Positions 10,546 to 22,585 of a stretch of 64,000 bases of DNA are shown piece after piece. The stretch spans positions 17,112,566 to 17,176,565 of the forward strand of contig CM048839.1 in NCBI GenBank assembly GCA_026545765.1, in the 5' to 3' direction. Each line of letters begins with the position of its first letter. Position 1 is the first letter of the stretch. The translations under genes were made by a program, and so were the position numbers. Origin of the DNA: Plantago major (taxonomy: Eukaryota; Streptophyta; Magnoliopsida; Lamiales; Plantaginaceae). The notes under the pieces were generated by a model. The model worked only from the letters and a program-made list of their open reading frames with translations, was not told the DNA's origin and searched no databases.

Positions 10546-12359
10546 TGAAATTATATATGTCGTAGAGACAATCTAATTGAGGACAAATATACATATTAAA
10601 TTCATTATTTATTTGTAATTATTGTTCATCTATAAATATGCATTACAGTATGTAAATATTATTATATGTTTGTCTGTCATTGTTTACATATGTGTTCCCA
10701 TGAACTTTATGTTATCACTAAGAATGTGAGATCTTGAGTGACATAACATAGATCTAAAAGTAGCCCCAATCAATGATCCTCGATAATGAGATATCGATGA
10801 TGCATTGGAGATTGGCATGTAGTCTGCATCATATCCTTTGAGGGTGTAGTAGTTCTCACAACTACGAATTACTTGGTAATCCGTGATGGACACATGGACA
10901 CTTTAGAGAGTGTTGGTATACCCAGCCGAGAAACTGTTTGATGTACTCTATTTACGTGTCTACGAAAGTAACGGTTTGTAGGGTGGTTTAATAGTCCTTT
11001 GACTTGAGGTTAATACTTACTACATGTGTGGACTCGCGTGCTTTGACCATGACCAATCCTTACACTCCTTGTAAAGGTAGATACGGCATGTGTTGGGCAC
11101 ATCACGAAATACATGTTAGTAGTAGTTAAACCAAGATAGGATTCATTCCTCAAAATAGACTTGGAGAGAACACTTAACTTCTCATTGCTAGTTTGATCAA
11201 AGTCGTTGGCCAACGCAAGATATGTTTATAATGGTGTTTCAAATATTATGGATCAATTAGTAGAATGAGATAAAGTGATTAAGTTACTGGAACATACACG
11301 AAATCAAGTTCTAGACTTAATCGAGTGTTCGCGAATGAAAGGACCGTATCATCATAAGCTCTACATTACAGGTGGTTTGCAATCCTTTCAAATGTTCCTT
11401 ATGTATTAAGAATGTTTGGTAAATTGTCTAGGAGTTTCACCAAACCTTAATTAGATTAATGATTACTTACATAATGCCTTATGGGTCACACTTTGTGGTG
11501 ATTGTTCTACTAACTGAGTATTAGAGTGAATTAAATATTGATTGGATTAATAAATATTTAATTTACTGTTATTGTGAATTGATCTATTTGATAGAAACAA
11601 TTAATAAGTCAAATTTGATTTATCGGACTTAATTAATTGTTATACTTTAAGAAAGTAAATTAATTGAATTGAATTTAATTTATATTTGAAGAAAGATTAA
11701 TTAGATTAAATTGAATTTAATTAATTAAAGTAAGAAAAGTTTATTTGGACTAAATTGAAATAAAGTCCAAATGTAAAAGCCCAAAAGAGATAAAAAAAAA
11801 TAAACTGGGCTTGATGGGTTTCAAACCCATGACTTGATGCTGGATGGATTCAACCCAACCAACTAAGTTAAGAGTCCTTTGTGTATTAAGATACTACTCA
11901 AGTATATAAGTACAGTGTCCTGCGAATTTTATATAGAAGAAGACACACAACACGTTTCTTCTCTTCTCTTGGCCATCATCTTTCTTTGTGGTTCAATTAT
12001 CCATAACCCTACTCACTAAATAGTTTAGTCTAGTTTAGAACGGGAACCTCTTAGCATTCTTCGGTAGAAATAAATTACCCGTGGATACCGAGGTCGAGGA
12101 AGCTAATCATGATGTATTGAGTTTCAACATATCATACATGGCGAACAAATTTGAACATATTTAAAGTACTTGACGAACAGATTCGCAGAAGAGTTTAAGT
12201 TTTTAAAGCTGATGTCTGGAAAGCTAATGCGACAAGTAAGTATTGATTTGCTTGTTTTACGTTATATAGTCATTAAATCAAGTTTAATATGTAATAAAAT
12301 ATTAAAATTTTTGAATTCCGCTGCGTTAATCTAGGGTTTTCATTGCATATTTACCAACA
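10546..12359 (+). mobile_element. Solo LTR 2 (same family as solo LTR 1)
   Basis: A 1,814-bp segment starts TGAAATTATATATGTCG and ends TTACCAACA, flanked by perfect GTCAT duplications at 10541-10545 and 12360-12364. Collinear blocks shared with LTR 1 include GTAGAGACAAT-like, AGATTGGCATGT, TTTGACCATGACCAATSCTT-like, AACATACA..ATATCAAGTTCTAGACTTA-like and AATTCCGCTGCGT words. Divergence between the two is clear, so they are separate insertions. Confidence 0.88.
11806..11877 (-). other. tRNA-like sequence inside solo LTR 2
   Basis: On the minus strand the order is ACTTAGTTGGTT (like a tRNA D-arm/A-box) and then TGGGTTTGAAACCCA (like a T-arm/B-box, with a perfect stem). The acceptor stem does not close, so this is not a functional tRNA gene. 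It may be a degenerate tRNA-derived insertion or a recruited Pol III-type promoter. Confidence 0.4.
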
Positions 12360-12549
12360 GTCATCTCATATAAATTGGGTGTAATTACGCTGAAACACAA
12401 CCAACCAAATCAAGAGCAATTTATTCTACGCAAGTACAAAGAAATTTCTTTAAAAAAAAGTTACTGAACAGCAAAGAATCATACATTCCTTCTGCTCTAA
12501 TTAATTAGAAGAGATTAAAACTAAGAATAACTGCAACATATTCATCACT

Positions 12550-12810
12550 CTAACAGAGGCCACAGAACAAGTAGTCGAAGCAGGCGTCTGTACACTCATA
12601 GAAGCAAGAGCAACTGCATTAGACAAATCCAACAGGTGAATCAGTTTACTCAAACAATTCCGAATCAAGAAACTTTATATAGAAGAGGCCGAGCCAGAAA
12701 TAAAATTTACGTGCATAAAAAGTTACTTACCACTCGTTGATGACTTTGTCTTGCTCATCTTCCTGTGGAGGTAAATTGGTGCTGATGGATTGAACCTGTG
12801 GTGGATCCAT
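12550..12810 (-). CDS. Small Cys-rich C-tail protein (47 aa)
   Basis: Two exons, 12810-12731 and 12613-12550, split by a 117-bp GT..AG intron in phase 2. The product starts MDPPQVQSIST and ends with a Cys cluster at residues 27-47: CC.C...C...C.....C..C with aromatic residues between. The stop is TAG at 12550-12552. An acidic/polar N-terminus with a Cys- and aromatic-rich C-terminus resembles small plant CYSTM-like or related Cys-rich membrane-associated peptides, but I cannot name the family with certainty. A TATA-like TTATATTAA on the minus strand at about 12877-12886 fits a short 5' leader. The gene begins 190 bp right of solo LTR 2. Function is unknown; stress or membrane roles would be inference from CYSTM proteins. 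Confidence 0.65.
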
Positions 12811-14644
12811 TCTTCTGTGCTTTAGAGCTTTTTGGCTTCTGTTTTTTTTCTTTTGATTGTCAAAACTGTGATTGGCTTAATATAACTCATTGATTGATTA
12901 GTGCCAGTGGAGATATGGAAAGTTCGGTAAGCATGCCAAAAGCTTTTTCAACTTTCCACGGTTCTTTATGATTCTTCCACTTGTTTTCTAGTTATAAGTT
13001 GAAATCTTGGGAATATGCTTGGACCACTTTTTCTGGTACATAATTTAATTATACAGTGTAGGTAATGAAATCTCAATATAATCCTAGCCGAGTCATACTT
13101 ATGGAAACTGGAAGGATTGCTGGGATATTTGCCATGGATAGTATAGATTACATAAGATATGGGAGAGATTATTTTCTTCACCGAACTTAAAAGAGTTGTT
13201 TGGTATCGTTATGCCGTCATTCTTACTCGATTAGGCGTTGTTTTGCATGTTTATAATTGTGTTTGGGCCGACGGGAAAACATGGCATAACTTGGCAACTG
13301 ATCCAACCATAAGCCCAGTGCAGCCACTGATTGGTTAAATGGGCTGATGCGGCGAATTCTTGTAAGGCTGCCCAGCCTTGAAGATTGTGGGTCATGCATG
13401 TACTGTATAGTGAAAATGTAATTGGTTGAACTGTCCAAACACATAAAAACAATTTGACAAGTCTGTTGGCATAGTCCTGGATTGTATAAAATCTTGTCAA
13501 AATATTGCCATGAAGAGAGTTGCCATAATCATACCAAACAACCCCTTTTAACTTCCTCCACCTCCGAAGTATGGTGATAGACAATAAGTTATGTAAGTGT
13601 GTGCAAACTTCTTATGTGACCCAGCCCGGCTAGTTATTGCAAAGTAGAAATAAGTGTTTGAAATTTACATACATTACATTTTCACCGTCTAACACGTTAC
13701 GACTTCTGAATAAGTATTTGTTGTGACTCGTGAAATATTATTTTTTATAATTTGGGTTTAGTTGAAAATTACAAAAGGATTTACCAAAGTTTACAATTGC
13801 GAACAAAATTTGTATTTTGTCATGGTGGCTAATTCGATAAAGGAAAGTTTGGATAAGCTCACCTGAATCAGCTGCTTCTCAGCAGAATCCGTTCTATTAC
13901 CTTGGGGAAATGAAGCTCCTGAAACTTTATTGTAAATCCCTAACTTATTAATTGTAATATTGTATGGACTCTGTTTCTTGCTTACAGTCCTTCTAAAAAT
14001 TCTTGCCTTGTTAATGGAATTTGATTATTTGAAGCTTTCTTCGAGCATTTTCCATAGTTCTGATTGTAAGTTCTACAAAGACATACTACATCAAAGAGTA
14101 ATGCATGTGTTCAATCGAATTTGGTGAAAGATTTACAATGAAATCATACTATAATTTACAGGACTGTACAGTTGCCAAACTCTCTTTTCTGCATCCGAAT
14201 ACAAAACCTACAAACTACAACAATCTCAATCGCTCGAAACGTTTCTCCCAGAACTACGTCTCCGACCCCTCACCTAAAAGACCACATTGGGAGTGGAGAC
14301 CACCACAGGAACACTACCATGGGAAAAAAGTAATGTGGCTATCCTTGTTCTCGCACGGTGTCATAATATATCAGACCCTTATCTATGTCTTGCTTTAATG
14401 CACGGACTCTCAGGATTATGTCCCGAGTCATGTGGTGACAATGTAGGAAGGGCCTCAAGAGTCGAACGAGGAGAGGAATGGCTAAACGGGATTGTAATTT
14501 GTTGATTTTTCTGTTGGATTGCCTTGCTGGAGAAAAATAATCATGCATCAAGCTGAAGCCACAGATACTCAGGACCGATGATGCAATTTCAAATTGTGTA
14601 CGCATATCGGCACATGATTTGTAGAAGCAAGATATCAAGATTAA
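12811..14644. other. Spacer without a recognisable gene
   Basis: It contains the promoter side of the small Cys-rich gene and several short open frames on both strands (for example around 13231-13584 and 14105-14638). These lack recognisable domains, splice context or codon bias, so none was called. Confidence 0.4.
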
Positions 14645-14647
14645 GAG

Positions 14648-14990
14648 GGCGTTTGCAAAAGCTGGAGCTTTGTCGTGATCAGTGTGTTAAGTACGGAGGA
14701 TGCAAGTAAGAGTGGCTTAAAGCAAACGCTTTTCAAATTTTGATCCCATTTTTTCTTGGCTATTAAACTATTTTCCAATGATTGCAAATATGGCTTTTAG
14801 AAGATGCATGGGCTTTGTGCATAGTGTTTGGAAAATATCCCCAAAAGAACAAAAGTAGGATGCAAAAATAGCGCAAGCAGATGCTTATTAAGCTGCTAGA
14901 AGCTGGTAATTTTCTTCTCCAAAACCGAATCATCTGATCTGTATGTCTTTGCAGATTTATCTATTTTGAAAAACCTTTAGCAAACACTCC
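14648..14990. mobile_element. Possible MITE
   Basis: The left end GAGGGCGTTTGCAAAAGC and the right end ..CTTTAGCAAACACTCCA look like imperfect inverted copies, GGNGTTTGC followed by AAAG. The ~340-bp size fits a MITE. No clear target duplication was found, so the boundaries are approximate. Confidence 0.4.
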
Positions 14991-15093
14991 AAAGTCACTA
15001 TAAGCCACCTTACTAATTTCTCAGAACTTCAGACGCCTTTTAAATGCTCTAGCTATTTTAACGCCACATAAGACTCACAGCAGGAAAAACACT

Positions 15094-18000
15094 TTACCTC
15101 TCACCTGGTTTCCCCTTCCTATAATCTGGATGCTCTCTCAAATGCGTATTTTCCTGTTGAATCGTGAATAATCACATTAGTACTTTACCTGAACGGGAAG
15201 GATTTATATTACATTATTATAGTTCATGTAATGAAACTTACCATTAATTTCATCTCTGGTAGTGATTGTGTGGAAGCCTCACTTTGTTGCGAGTAGTTCA
15301 AAAAGGGATGTTCGAGCAACATGCTAGCTGAAGGCCTTTCTGCTGGATTTCTACGAAAGCACTTCAGCAAGAAATCCTTTCCATCAGCTGACAATGTTTC
15401 AGGTATTGGTGGAATCTCCTGTAAAACTTTGAACATTGCTGCAGCCTGAAATATATGCAAAATTAATTTAAGTTGATCAAATGAATTACAAAGTACTAGA
15501 AAAATAATTCAGGTTCCTATCGCTTACCCCTTCGTACTCACTCCACGGAGGCCGCCCATTCATCATTTCGATTATAGTACAGCCCAAACTCCATATATCA
15601 ACAGCTAGAGCAACTTCAGAGCTTGAATCTTTTTGCATCGCAGATTGCAAAAGCTGCACGGAGGATATATTTAAGGTTCACAATAATAGGATACACATTT
15701 GTAGTTCAATGTATGTATGTACCTCAGGAGCCAACCAATATGGACTACCCTTCAATGATAGATCTGCTGCTTGCCCGGTTAGCTGCATTGATTGTGATAC
15801 AGCTTAAGAGAGATGTGCTGAGAAAGTTTTAAAAAAAATGAAACGACACATTCTTGTCCAAGAAAACTAGTGCCTCTGTGATATAGGTCCTGAGAACAAC
15901 TGATACAAGTTTCTCCTTTTCAAACCATGCAAGCTTTCCAAGTCCAATCTATAAATTTGGAGAATTTTTAACTCACATGTTTGGCCGTCCCAAAATCAGC
16001 AAGTTTGACAACACCATATGCATCTACAAGAAGATTGGCACCCTTTATGTCCCTACAGGAAAAACATATAAATATTACATGATTGTCAATTTATTAAAGG
16101 TCAGGAAGGAGTAAAAATCCACGCAAGTTCCAGTCAATAACTGCACTTCTGAAAATGTGTTACCTGTGTATGGTTTTCTTCTTGTGTAAATAAGCCAATC
16201 CACAGAGAATATGGCGGGTAAAATTGCGAACAACTGATTCTGTAATAGCTCCACAATGGTCTAGGATAAATTTGTTGATTGATCCCGGGTGGACATATTC
16301 AAGATATATGTAGAACTTATCTCCTACCTGCTCACACAAAGTGTAAAAATCAGTTAAAGCAAGCACTCAAAAGGACACCAAGAAGAGAGTTGATTCAGAA
16401 ATAAACTCTCACTATTTCACTGCCATAATACCGCACAATATTAGGATGCTTCAGACGGCTGAGAACCTTAATTTCCTGTGGAAAGAGTAAAGAAACATAA
16501 GTTGCTGGTCTTTTTGTTGAGAAACTAAAAGTTGGTAAATGATAGTAATATACATTTATGCAATTAAATCTACACAATCAACGAATAAAAAGGAATTTCA
16601 GTGTCTTCCTGGATAAGGTCACTTTCATTTATTCACTACTTATGCTGTACAGAATAGCACCAATTAAATGATTCGTCTAAACCAAAAGCAATTAATACAG
16701 AGTTACCAGAAAACCACATGAAGGATGCAATTTAACAAAGCCAACTGAGAAATGAAATGCCATCAACAGAAATCTTATGCAGCTAGATAAAGTCTCACTC
16801 CAGTACTGTGTGACCGTGACAACGAAGTACACAATATTTAACATGAAAATAGACATGCTAAAATCTGTATTTCAAGTGAATGGAGATGTAAATAAACGTG
16901 AAACAACCTGCTGCAGCTGTCGTATGCACTCTGCAGATTTCGAATCATCTGGCAATATTTCCACTTCTTTCATGGCACATAAAGCCCCGGTTTCTCTGTA
17001 GACAAGATATGCAGTTACTATGGAACATGTACACTATAACTTGAGAAAGAAAAAAAATTAACCTTGACTACCTGTTGGAAGCTACATATACACTTCCGAA
17101 TGTACCCCTCCCAATCAGCTTTCCTTTCTGCCATTTAGATTTAATAGGCGTCCGTTCAGGTTTACTTGCAACTGGAGACAGTGGAGCAGGCTGTGATGCA
17201 ACATTAGCTCCACCAAATTCCGGGCGAGCTGAATGTAATGGACCTGGAGGGGATTGTGTTTGCATGGAACAACCCTGATAGTCTGATCCTGAGGATGTTG
17301 GAACTGGCTGTGGCCCGGGAGGAAGAGGTAAGGGATGTACATTGGCCTGTGCATTATTTTCCCACCGCCCGAATGGACTGTCTGGAGGTATTTTGGTACT
17401 TAGTGGTGATGTAGGCATAGAAGGACTATTTGAATGTATGTGAGTGCTTAATCTTGGACTCTGAAGAGGAGAATTATCGACACTAGCTGCAGATCTATCA
17501 GATGGCCATTGATTATGGAAACCTAGGCCTAGATTCCGATCGGAATGAGGAATCTCCGGTGCAGACCATACTTGGAAAATACCGGGGGGAGTCTTATATC
17601 TAGTTGTAAAAATATCAACTGGTGGACTTAGTGTAATGCTTGAATAGGGACTAGTTGGAGCACTACTATCAATGCTAATATTCTCTGAAGACTTTGGCTT
17701 GGCACTTCCCTTACGTGGTGACTTTCTAGATGATTGAGTTTCAGGATGCTCCCCATCTCCTTTTGTCTCTTGGCCTGCTAACCTGCTAATATACGCAGTG
17801 AACAAAGCCACAGCACATAATCAATTTGTTGCAGCAATTCAAGAAGTAGTGTAGAGAGAAACATTTCTTGGTAAAAGAGTATTACAACATCTAGCATTCC
17901 CGGCCTAAAACAGAGAGGCTATCCATAATAAATGAAAAATAAGAAAATGCAGATAGGCAGGCCTAAAGTAGTTTATGCTCCGCTAACTATTCACAAATCA

Positions 18001-18755
18001 CAAAGCTTACAGGTCGAGTTAAAACAACGGGGGAAACATAAGATAAAAAGAAAAGCCAGAAAAATGCAACTTCATTCAAAGGAGTTCTCAGACCTTAACA
18101 CCACACCACCATCGTCCATCAATACCTGCCTAATTTAAACCCATCTAACTGGTCTATTGCAAGTTCTTCTCTTCAAGTTCTACGAAGAAATTAACCGTAT
18201 ACATAGTATAGTATAGTTGCAGCTTCTATGGACTATAAACATCTATCAAGTAACAATTGCAGCTTGTATGATCATATCAAGTCTAAAATTAGGCCAAAAA
18301 TGCCAATATCAATCATTCAAGGACTTGACAATTATCCTAGCTAGCAGAAAACATTTGATAATGATAAATTGATAATCTCAAAACAAAAGGTGCAATCAAT
18401 AATTTCACCTCCTGGAGCAATGGAAGGCATCATCTGCAGCCTCCGCATTCACCCAATCCTCGACCGAATCCCTCCGCGACGGCAACGGCGGCGTGAATTT
18501 ATCATCCTTCCTGAGCAGCTCCTGCAATTCCGGCAACGGAAGCGGCTGAGGCGCCCCAGAGGACGTTTTCTCCTTCCGGCTTGAAGCACGCCACAATTCG
18601 TTATCGGCCGCAGCTGCTTTTTTGGCGCGAAGGAGGTGGCGTGTGCGGCGGGAGAAGAAGAAGCTGGCTTTAAGAGCCTGTGGAACGTCGCTGCTGGCGC
18701 CTTCGTCGTCGGAGTTGGACCTGGAGGAGGAAAAGGCTCCCTGCCACCAATGCAT
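15094..18755 (-). CDS. MAPKKK5: MAP kinase kinase kinase, MEKK/YODA clade (MAPKKK5-like)
   Basis: Ten exons: 18755-18409, 17785-17072, 16995-16908, 16475-16413, 16327-16164, 16052-15977, 15782-15723, 15653-15528, 15445-15242, 15153-15094. All splice sites are GT..AG with consistent phases, giving about 633 residues. The N-terminal ~330 residues are Ser/Pro-rich with many SP sites. The kinase domain starts at WQKGKLIGRGTFGSV; Lys363 in CAMKEVE, HRDIKGANLL at 458-467, DFG at 478-480 and APE at 502-504 are all present, so it should be active. SPYWLAPE replaces the usual WMAPE. In Arabidopsis MAPKKK3/5 relay immune-receptor signals to MKK4/5 and MPK3/6; the same role here is inferred from similarity. 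The C-terminal tail is short (ends PGER), shorter than the ~716 residues I recall for Arabidopsis MAPKKK5. Confidence 0.93.
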
Positions 18756-19997
18756 GGTGATGGCTGTTATGGTGAGGGATTGTGTATTGGCGTTATGGTG
18801 GCAGGGGTAGAATGGGAATTAGCTAGAAAAAGCTGGGAATTGAAGAAAATGCTGCTGCTGCTGCTGCTTCATATAAAGGTTGGTTTTAAAAAACGTCCAG
18901 ATTGATGAGTAAAAATTAAACCTTTGATCGGAGAGGATTAATGGATGATTAAAGTACGTAATGATGATGGGATTATGGAGGAGGAGGAAGAAGGAAAGGT
19001 CGGGTTAACGACACAGGAGGAATGTGACGTTACCGTTTTCCTTCTCTGTCCAACCGAATGAATCAAAACCTGAAAATGGGAGACTAATACCCCAATGGGA
19101 TAGAATGATTTTTCCGAGTATGGAACACACAAACAATGTTTCGGTCAAATGTCTTTGACTTTCTTTCCTCATTTATTTCATTCATGACTTTTTCCATTTT
19201 GAATTTTGTTTTCTCTAAATTTTCATTCTTTTTAACATACTTAGGTTACTCTTTGTTTAAAATTATTTTAAGGTAACTGAGGTAAAACATGATTTAACAT
19301 TGATAAAATAGTAATTTGTTTGATAATAAAAACTGCTTCCTCCGCTCCGGTCAAATTTTTTATTAAGCTATTTTTGTTGTCCCAGTAAAATCTTCTCCTT
19401 TCCATTTTTAAAAATTAAACTTTATACCCCACTGATATTTTTTTTTACTCATTCAAACCATTTACTTTTTTATTAATTTGTTAACCACAAATTTAAATTG
19501 GAAACATGGGACGGGACGGAGAAAGCAGTAGAAAAAGGATAAAGTATAAAAGAGATTGATTAAAGAAGTAATACGTGAAAATAGTGGATTTTCATTTAAG
19601 AAAATGTATAGATTTTAAGAAACGTCCAAACTGGCAAATTGTAAAGATTTTAGTGTGAAATGAAGGGGTATTGATAATTCTACAAATAAATTGATTTTGA
19701 AACAACTATACAATTTAGTAAAAACAAACCCAAATTTTTTACTAGGGCGTTAAAAATGACAAAACGGAAACCTTACTCCAGTATGGAGGAAGTATAGTGT
19801 AACAAAACAAGTTTTTTATTGGTAGGTACAACATAGATTTTCTTAGTAAAAACATCCAATATTACTTTCTATAACCATAATATCTTTCAGTCCATTTTTA
19901 TTATATTTATAAAGTAGCTGGTCCCCCATGTGATTAATGGTAAGATGGATGATTCATGTTAAGAACTACATTCAGCTCTATGCAAAACCAAACGTCT
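18756..19997. other. MAPKKK upstream region and spacer
   Basis: This holds the kinase 5' leader and promoter (transcribed leftwards), including a GCT-triplet run at 18851-18868. The remainder up to the tRNA is AT-rich, with no gene seen. Confidence 0.5.
18851..18868. repeat. (GCT)n microsatellite
   Basis: Six GCT triplets lie about 100 bp upstream of the MAPKKK start codon, probably in its 5' leader or promoter. Confidence 0.85.
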
Positions 19998-20071
19998 GGC
20001 CGCATAGCGCAGTGGATTAGCGCGTCTGACTTCGGATCAGAAGGTCGTGGGTTCGACTCCCACTGTGGTCA
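19998..20071 (+). tRNA. trnR-TCG: tRNA-Arg (anticodon TCG)
   Basis: The 74-nt cloverleaf has acceptor arms GGCCGCA and TGTGGTC, a D-arm around GCGCAGTGGATTAGCGC, anticodon stem TCTGA/TCAGA with loop CTTCGGA (anticodon TCG, reading CGA), and T-arm GTGGGTTCGACTCCCAC. The discriminator is A at 20071. A T-run at 20074-20080 is a Pol III terminator. Intronless, apparently functional; position 2:71 is a G-T wobble. Confidence 0.95.
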
Positions 20072-20073
20072 GG

Positions 20074-20080
20074 TTTTTTT
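20074..20080 (+). terminator. Pol III terminator of tRNA-Arg
   Basis: Seven consecutive T residues begin three bases after the tRNA end, the usual Pol III stop signal. Confidence 0.8.
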
Positions 20081-20139
20081 ATCCATTTATTTAATACTTT
20101 AAATATTTGAAAGAGTAGGCCTAATCAGCCCACACTTGT

Positions 20140-20234
20140 AAGCTGGACCAAAGTTGGATGTGGAGCAGGTGCACAAGCACATAGGCAAGCTGGACCAAAG
20201 TTGGATCTGGAGCAGGTGGCACAAGCACATAGGC
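20140..20234. repeat. Two-copy tandem repeat (47/48 bp)
   Basis: AAGCTGGACCAAAGTTGGAT..ACAAGCACATAGGC occurs back to back at 20140-20186 and 20187-20234, differing by one substitution (ATG/ATC) and one inserted G. A very recent duplication, 70 bp downstream of the tRNA. Confidence 0.92.
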
Positions 20235-20409
20235 CCTTCAAAGTGTTCAAATCCACTAACTTGGCGCCACACTCGGAGCTAGTGTCCAAATTAGCACACA
20301 AACACACCTACCGCGCGCTATTCGTATGTTTCACATTTTATTTGCTTCTCCTAGTTTTGGACCTAATCGAGAAGAATAATTTCTTAATTTAGTATATTGA
20401 TTATTTACA

Positions 20410-20655
20410 AAGTCTTATGGGAGACGGTCTCTAAATAACTTATTTACAGACAACCTATGTTATGAATAAAATTATCCATGTTATGAATCAAAATGTATAT
20501 ATTATTAACGAAATAAGTCTTGTTATAATATAAAAAAAAACACCAATGTTGAGAACATAGGTGTTTTGATTAATAACATCGATAATTTTAATTTTATTGG
20601 TAACATAGGTTCGTCTTTAGATAAATTTATCTAGAGACCGTTTCTCAGGTGACTT
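20410..20655. mobile_element. MITE, family M1, copy 1
   Basis: A 246-bp element with imperfect ~50-bp terminal inverted repeats. The left end is AAGTCTTATGGGAGACGGTC; the right end read inverted is AAGTCACCTGAGAAACGGTC, both continuing into TCTA..ATAA..TTAT.. and CCTATGTTA. A related element in inverse internal orientation lies at 56759-56983. A terminal fragment with TAAGTTTCCTGAGAGACGGT is at 30548-30576. Confidence 0.8.
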
Positions 20656-20659
20656 ACTC

Positions 20660-21645
20660 ATGATTATTGAGTTCTATTTTTGCATTAAATCAGAAAATAA
20701 TAATTTGAATTTCAATGGGATTGCAATTACTTCCCATAATCCAACCACACAAACTATCATTATCTAAATATCTCATGATATTTACTTGGATTAGCTTCAC
20801 ATCTCTCTTGATTTGATATCAAGCTACTCTTCATCTTTCTTCCTTGGCATTATCTCTCTCATAGTCTCATTTTACAATTCACACGTGACATCATCATTTA
20901 TAAACTTTTATTTTATTTATATTTTATAATTCATGATATAATATACTATGGAGTATATTCTTTAGTGATACTGCTAAATCAATTGCAAATATTTCCCTCC
21001 AGGAGGGAAGAACTATAAGATTTGGACCATAACATTGCATTTAATCTCCAGACTCACCCTATAATCAGATATATATTCACCAAGAACAACTCAATATTTG
21101 TAGATAATCATTTTTACCAGCTACCAATCTGTTAGGATCATGTCTCATATTAAATGATTAATCATTAATTTATCAACAAACCTCCATCATCAAATTAGCC
21201 CTCTTGTTCATTACTAATGACATCACTGACTTAAATACCCAAACCCAATTATTAAATTAAAACAATGATCTTCAATCATCAAAACCAATTCATTAACATC
21301 ACATATTTAACTTCGAATATCGTATTTTTAATAATGATCTTATATACTCCATACATTATATACTCATGTGATATTTGAAATTACACATGTGACGTTGATC
21401 CCGTATATGAGATGGAGTGAGGCCCAAAAACTCCTGGAACAATTAAATATTAGCATGGATAAACAAATAGAAAGGGCAAAAATGGGAAATGGGAGTGAAA
21501 CAGATGTAGCAGAGACAAAGAGGCAACTGAGAGAGTCAGCAACTTGTTCATAACCGAACGAGCTAGCTAACAAATTTAACAAATTCTCTGCCACTTGTAC
21601 GAATGAGATGAGTCCAGTAGATGATGAACCTATACGTACATAGTC
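20660..21645. other. Upstream region of the LBD gene
   Basis: AT-rich spacer and promoter region. No gene is evident; short open frames at about 21368-21684 overlap the core promoter and look fortuitous. Confidence 0.5.
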
Positions 21646-21647
21646 GC

Positions 21648-21656
21648 TATATATAG
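21648..21656 (+). promoter_or_regulatory. TATA box of the LBD gene
   Basis: TATATATAG with a GC-containing flank. It predicts transcription from about 21680, giving a 5' leader that contains an intron (donor GAAG|GTTATT at 21887, likely acceptor TACACAG at 22562). Confidence 0.55.
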
Positions 21657-22585
21657 ACGACAGAGAAAATTTCCACGCACGCATATAAAATCCTGCAGTT
21701 TTTCATTCTACAATCTCTCTGCAATTATATTTCATTCTGCTGATTCATTGCATATCAATCAGTTTTTCCCCATAATCATCGTCTTCATCATCATCATCCA
21801 AAAACCCATTTTATTTGCAATTTCGGATCACGCAATTCTCTACGATCAGATCGCGAAACACTAGGCCTTTGTTTACTCCATCGAAGGTTATTATTCATTG
21901 CTCGCTCTTCAATTTCTCTCAATTTACGTCGTTTTTTAATCTTACTTTACATTGATTCCATATAATAGTCATTTTGGAGTATGTTTCTGGAATTTAGGAT
22001 GATGAGGTTTTTGGTTTGGTTGAAGAAAACGAAAGATAATGACATTTGGATTAACCGTAAAGAAAAGATTATGTGTGTGTATTCATATTTATGTAATTAC
22101 GTCAATTTTTTTGTCACTTTTGGATCTATACAGTGATCAGACTGTACGGTGTTGTTTAACTTCTATTGAGATGTAGAAAACAAGATTTTATTGGTGAAAC
22201 GTCGTTTTTTCTGTATTAGTAATTCTCTTCATTTTGATTCTTGGAGTTTTATTTATTTTGTTTTCAGTTGAGATTATTCTCCTTCTGACTTTTTTTTCCT
22301 TTGTGTCTTGTATGGAGTTATTAAATTTTATGTCAGCTTCGTTTTGCTCGTTCATTAATTGCTTCTCTGCTTATCTTTAATCGGTACTTTAATCTTTTTT
22401 CTTTTTTAATTTTTTACATTTCAATTATTTTCTAATCGCAAATACATGTGCTAGCTAGCAACTACATCTCTGTGTGTATACACTGCCATAAAACCTCCTA
22501 GATGAAATGAATCTCGCCATTTTTGGACTAATTTACACTTCCAATTCCGATCATGTACACAGAAAAACCAGCCAAGAGGCTAAAA

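Noticed and set aside
7184..12359. One complete short LTR retrotransposon or LARD made from the two similar LTRs
   Set aside because: Each LTR has its own different perfect 5-bp duplication, divergence is high, and no primer-binding site follows the first.
14105..14638. Possible small genes in overlapping plus and minus frames
   Set aside because: No domain, no splice context and overlapping frames on both strands; not supported.
22553..22585. Upstream in-frame ATG as the LBD start
   Set aside because: It probably lies in the 5'-leader intron (TACACAG acceptor at 22562), and the MSSSNSPC start matches family proteins better; not excluded.
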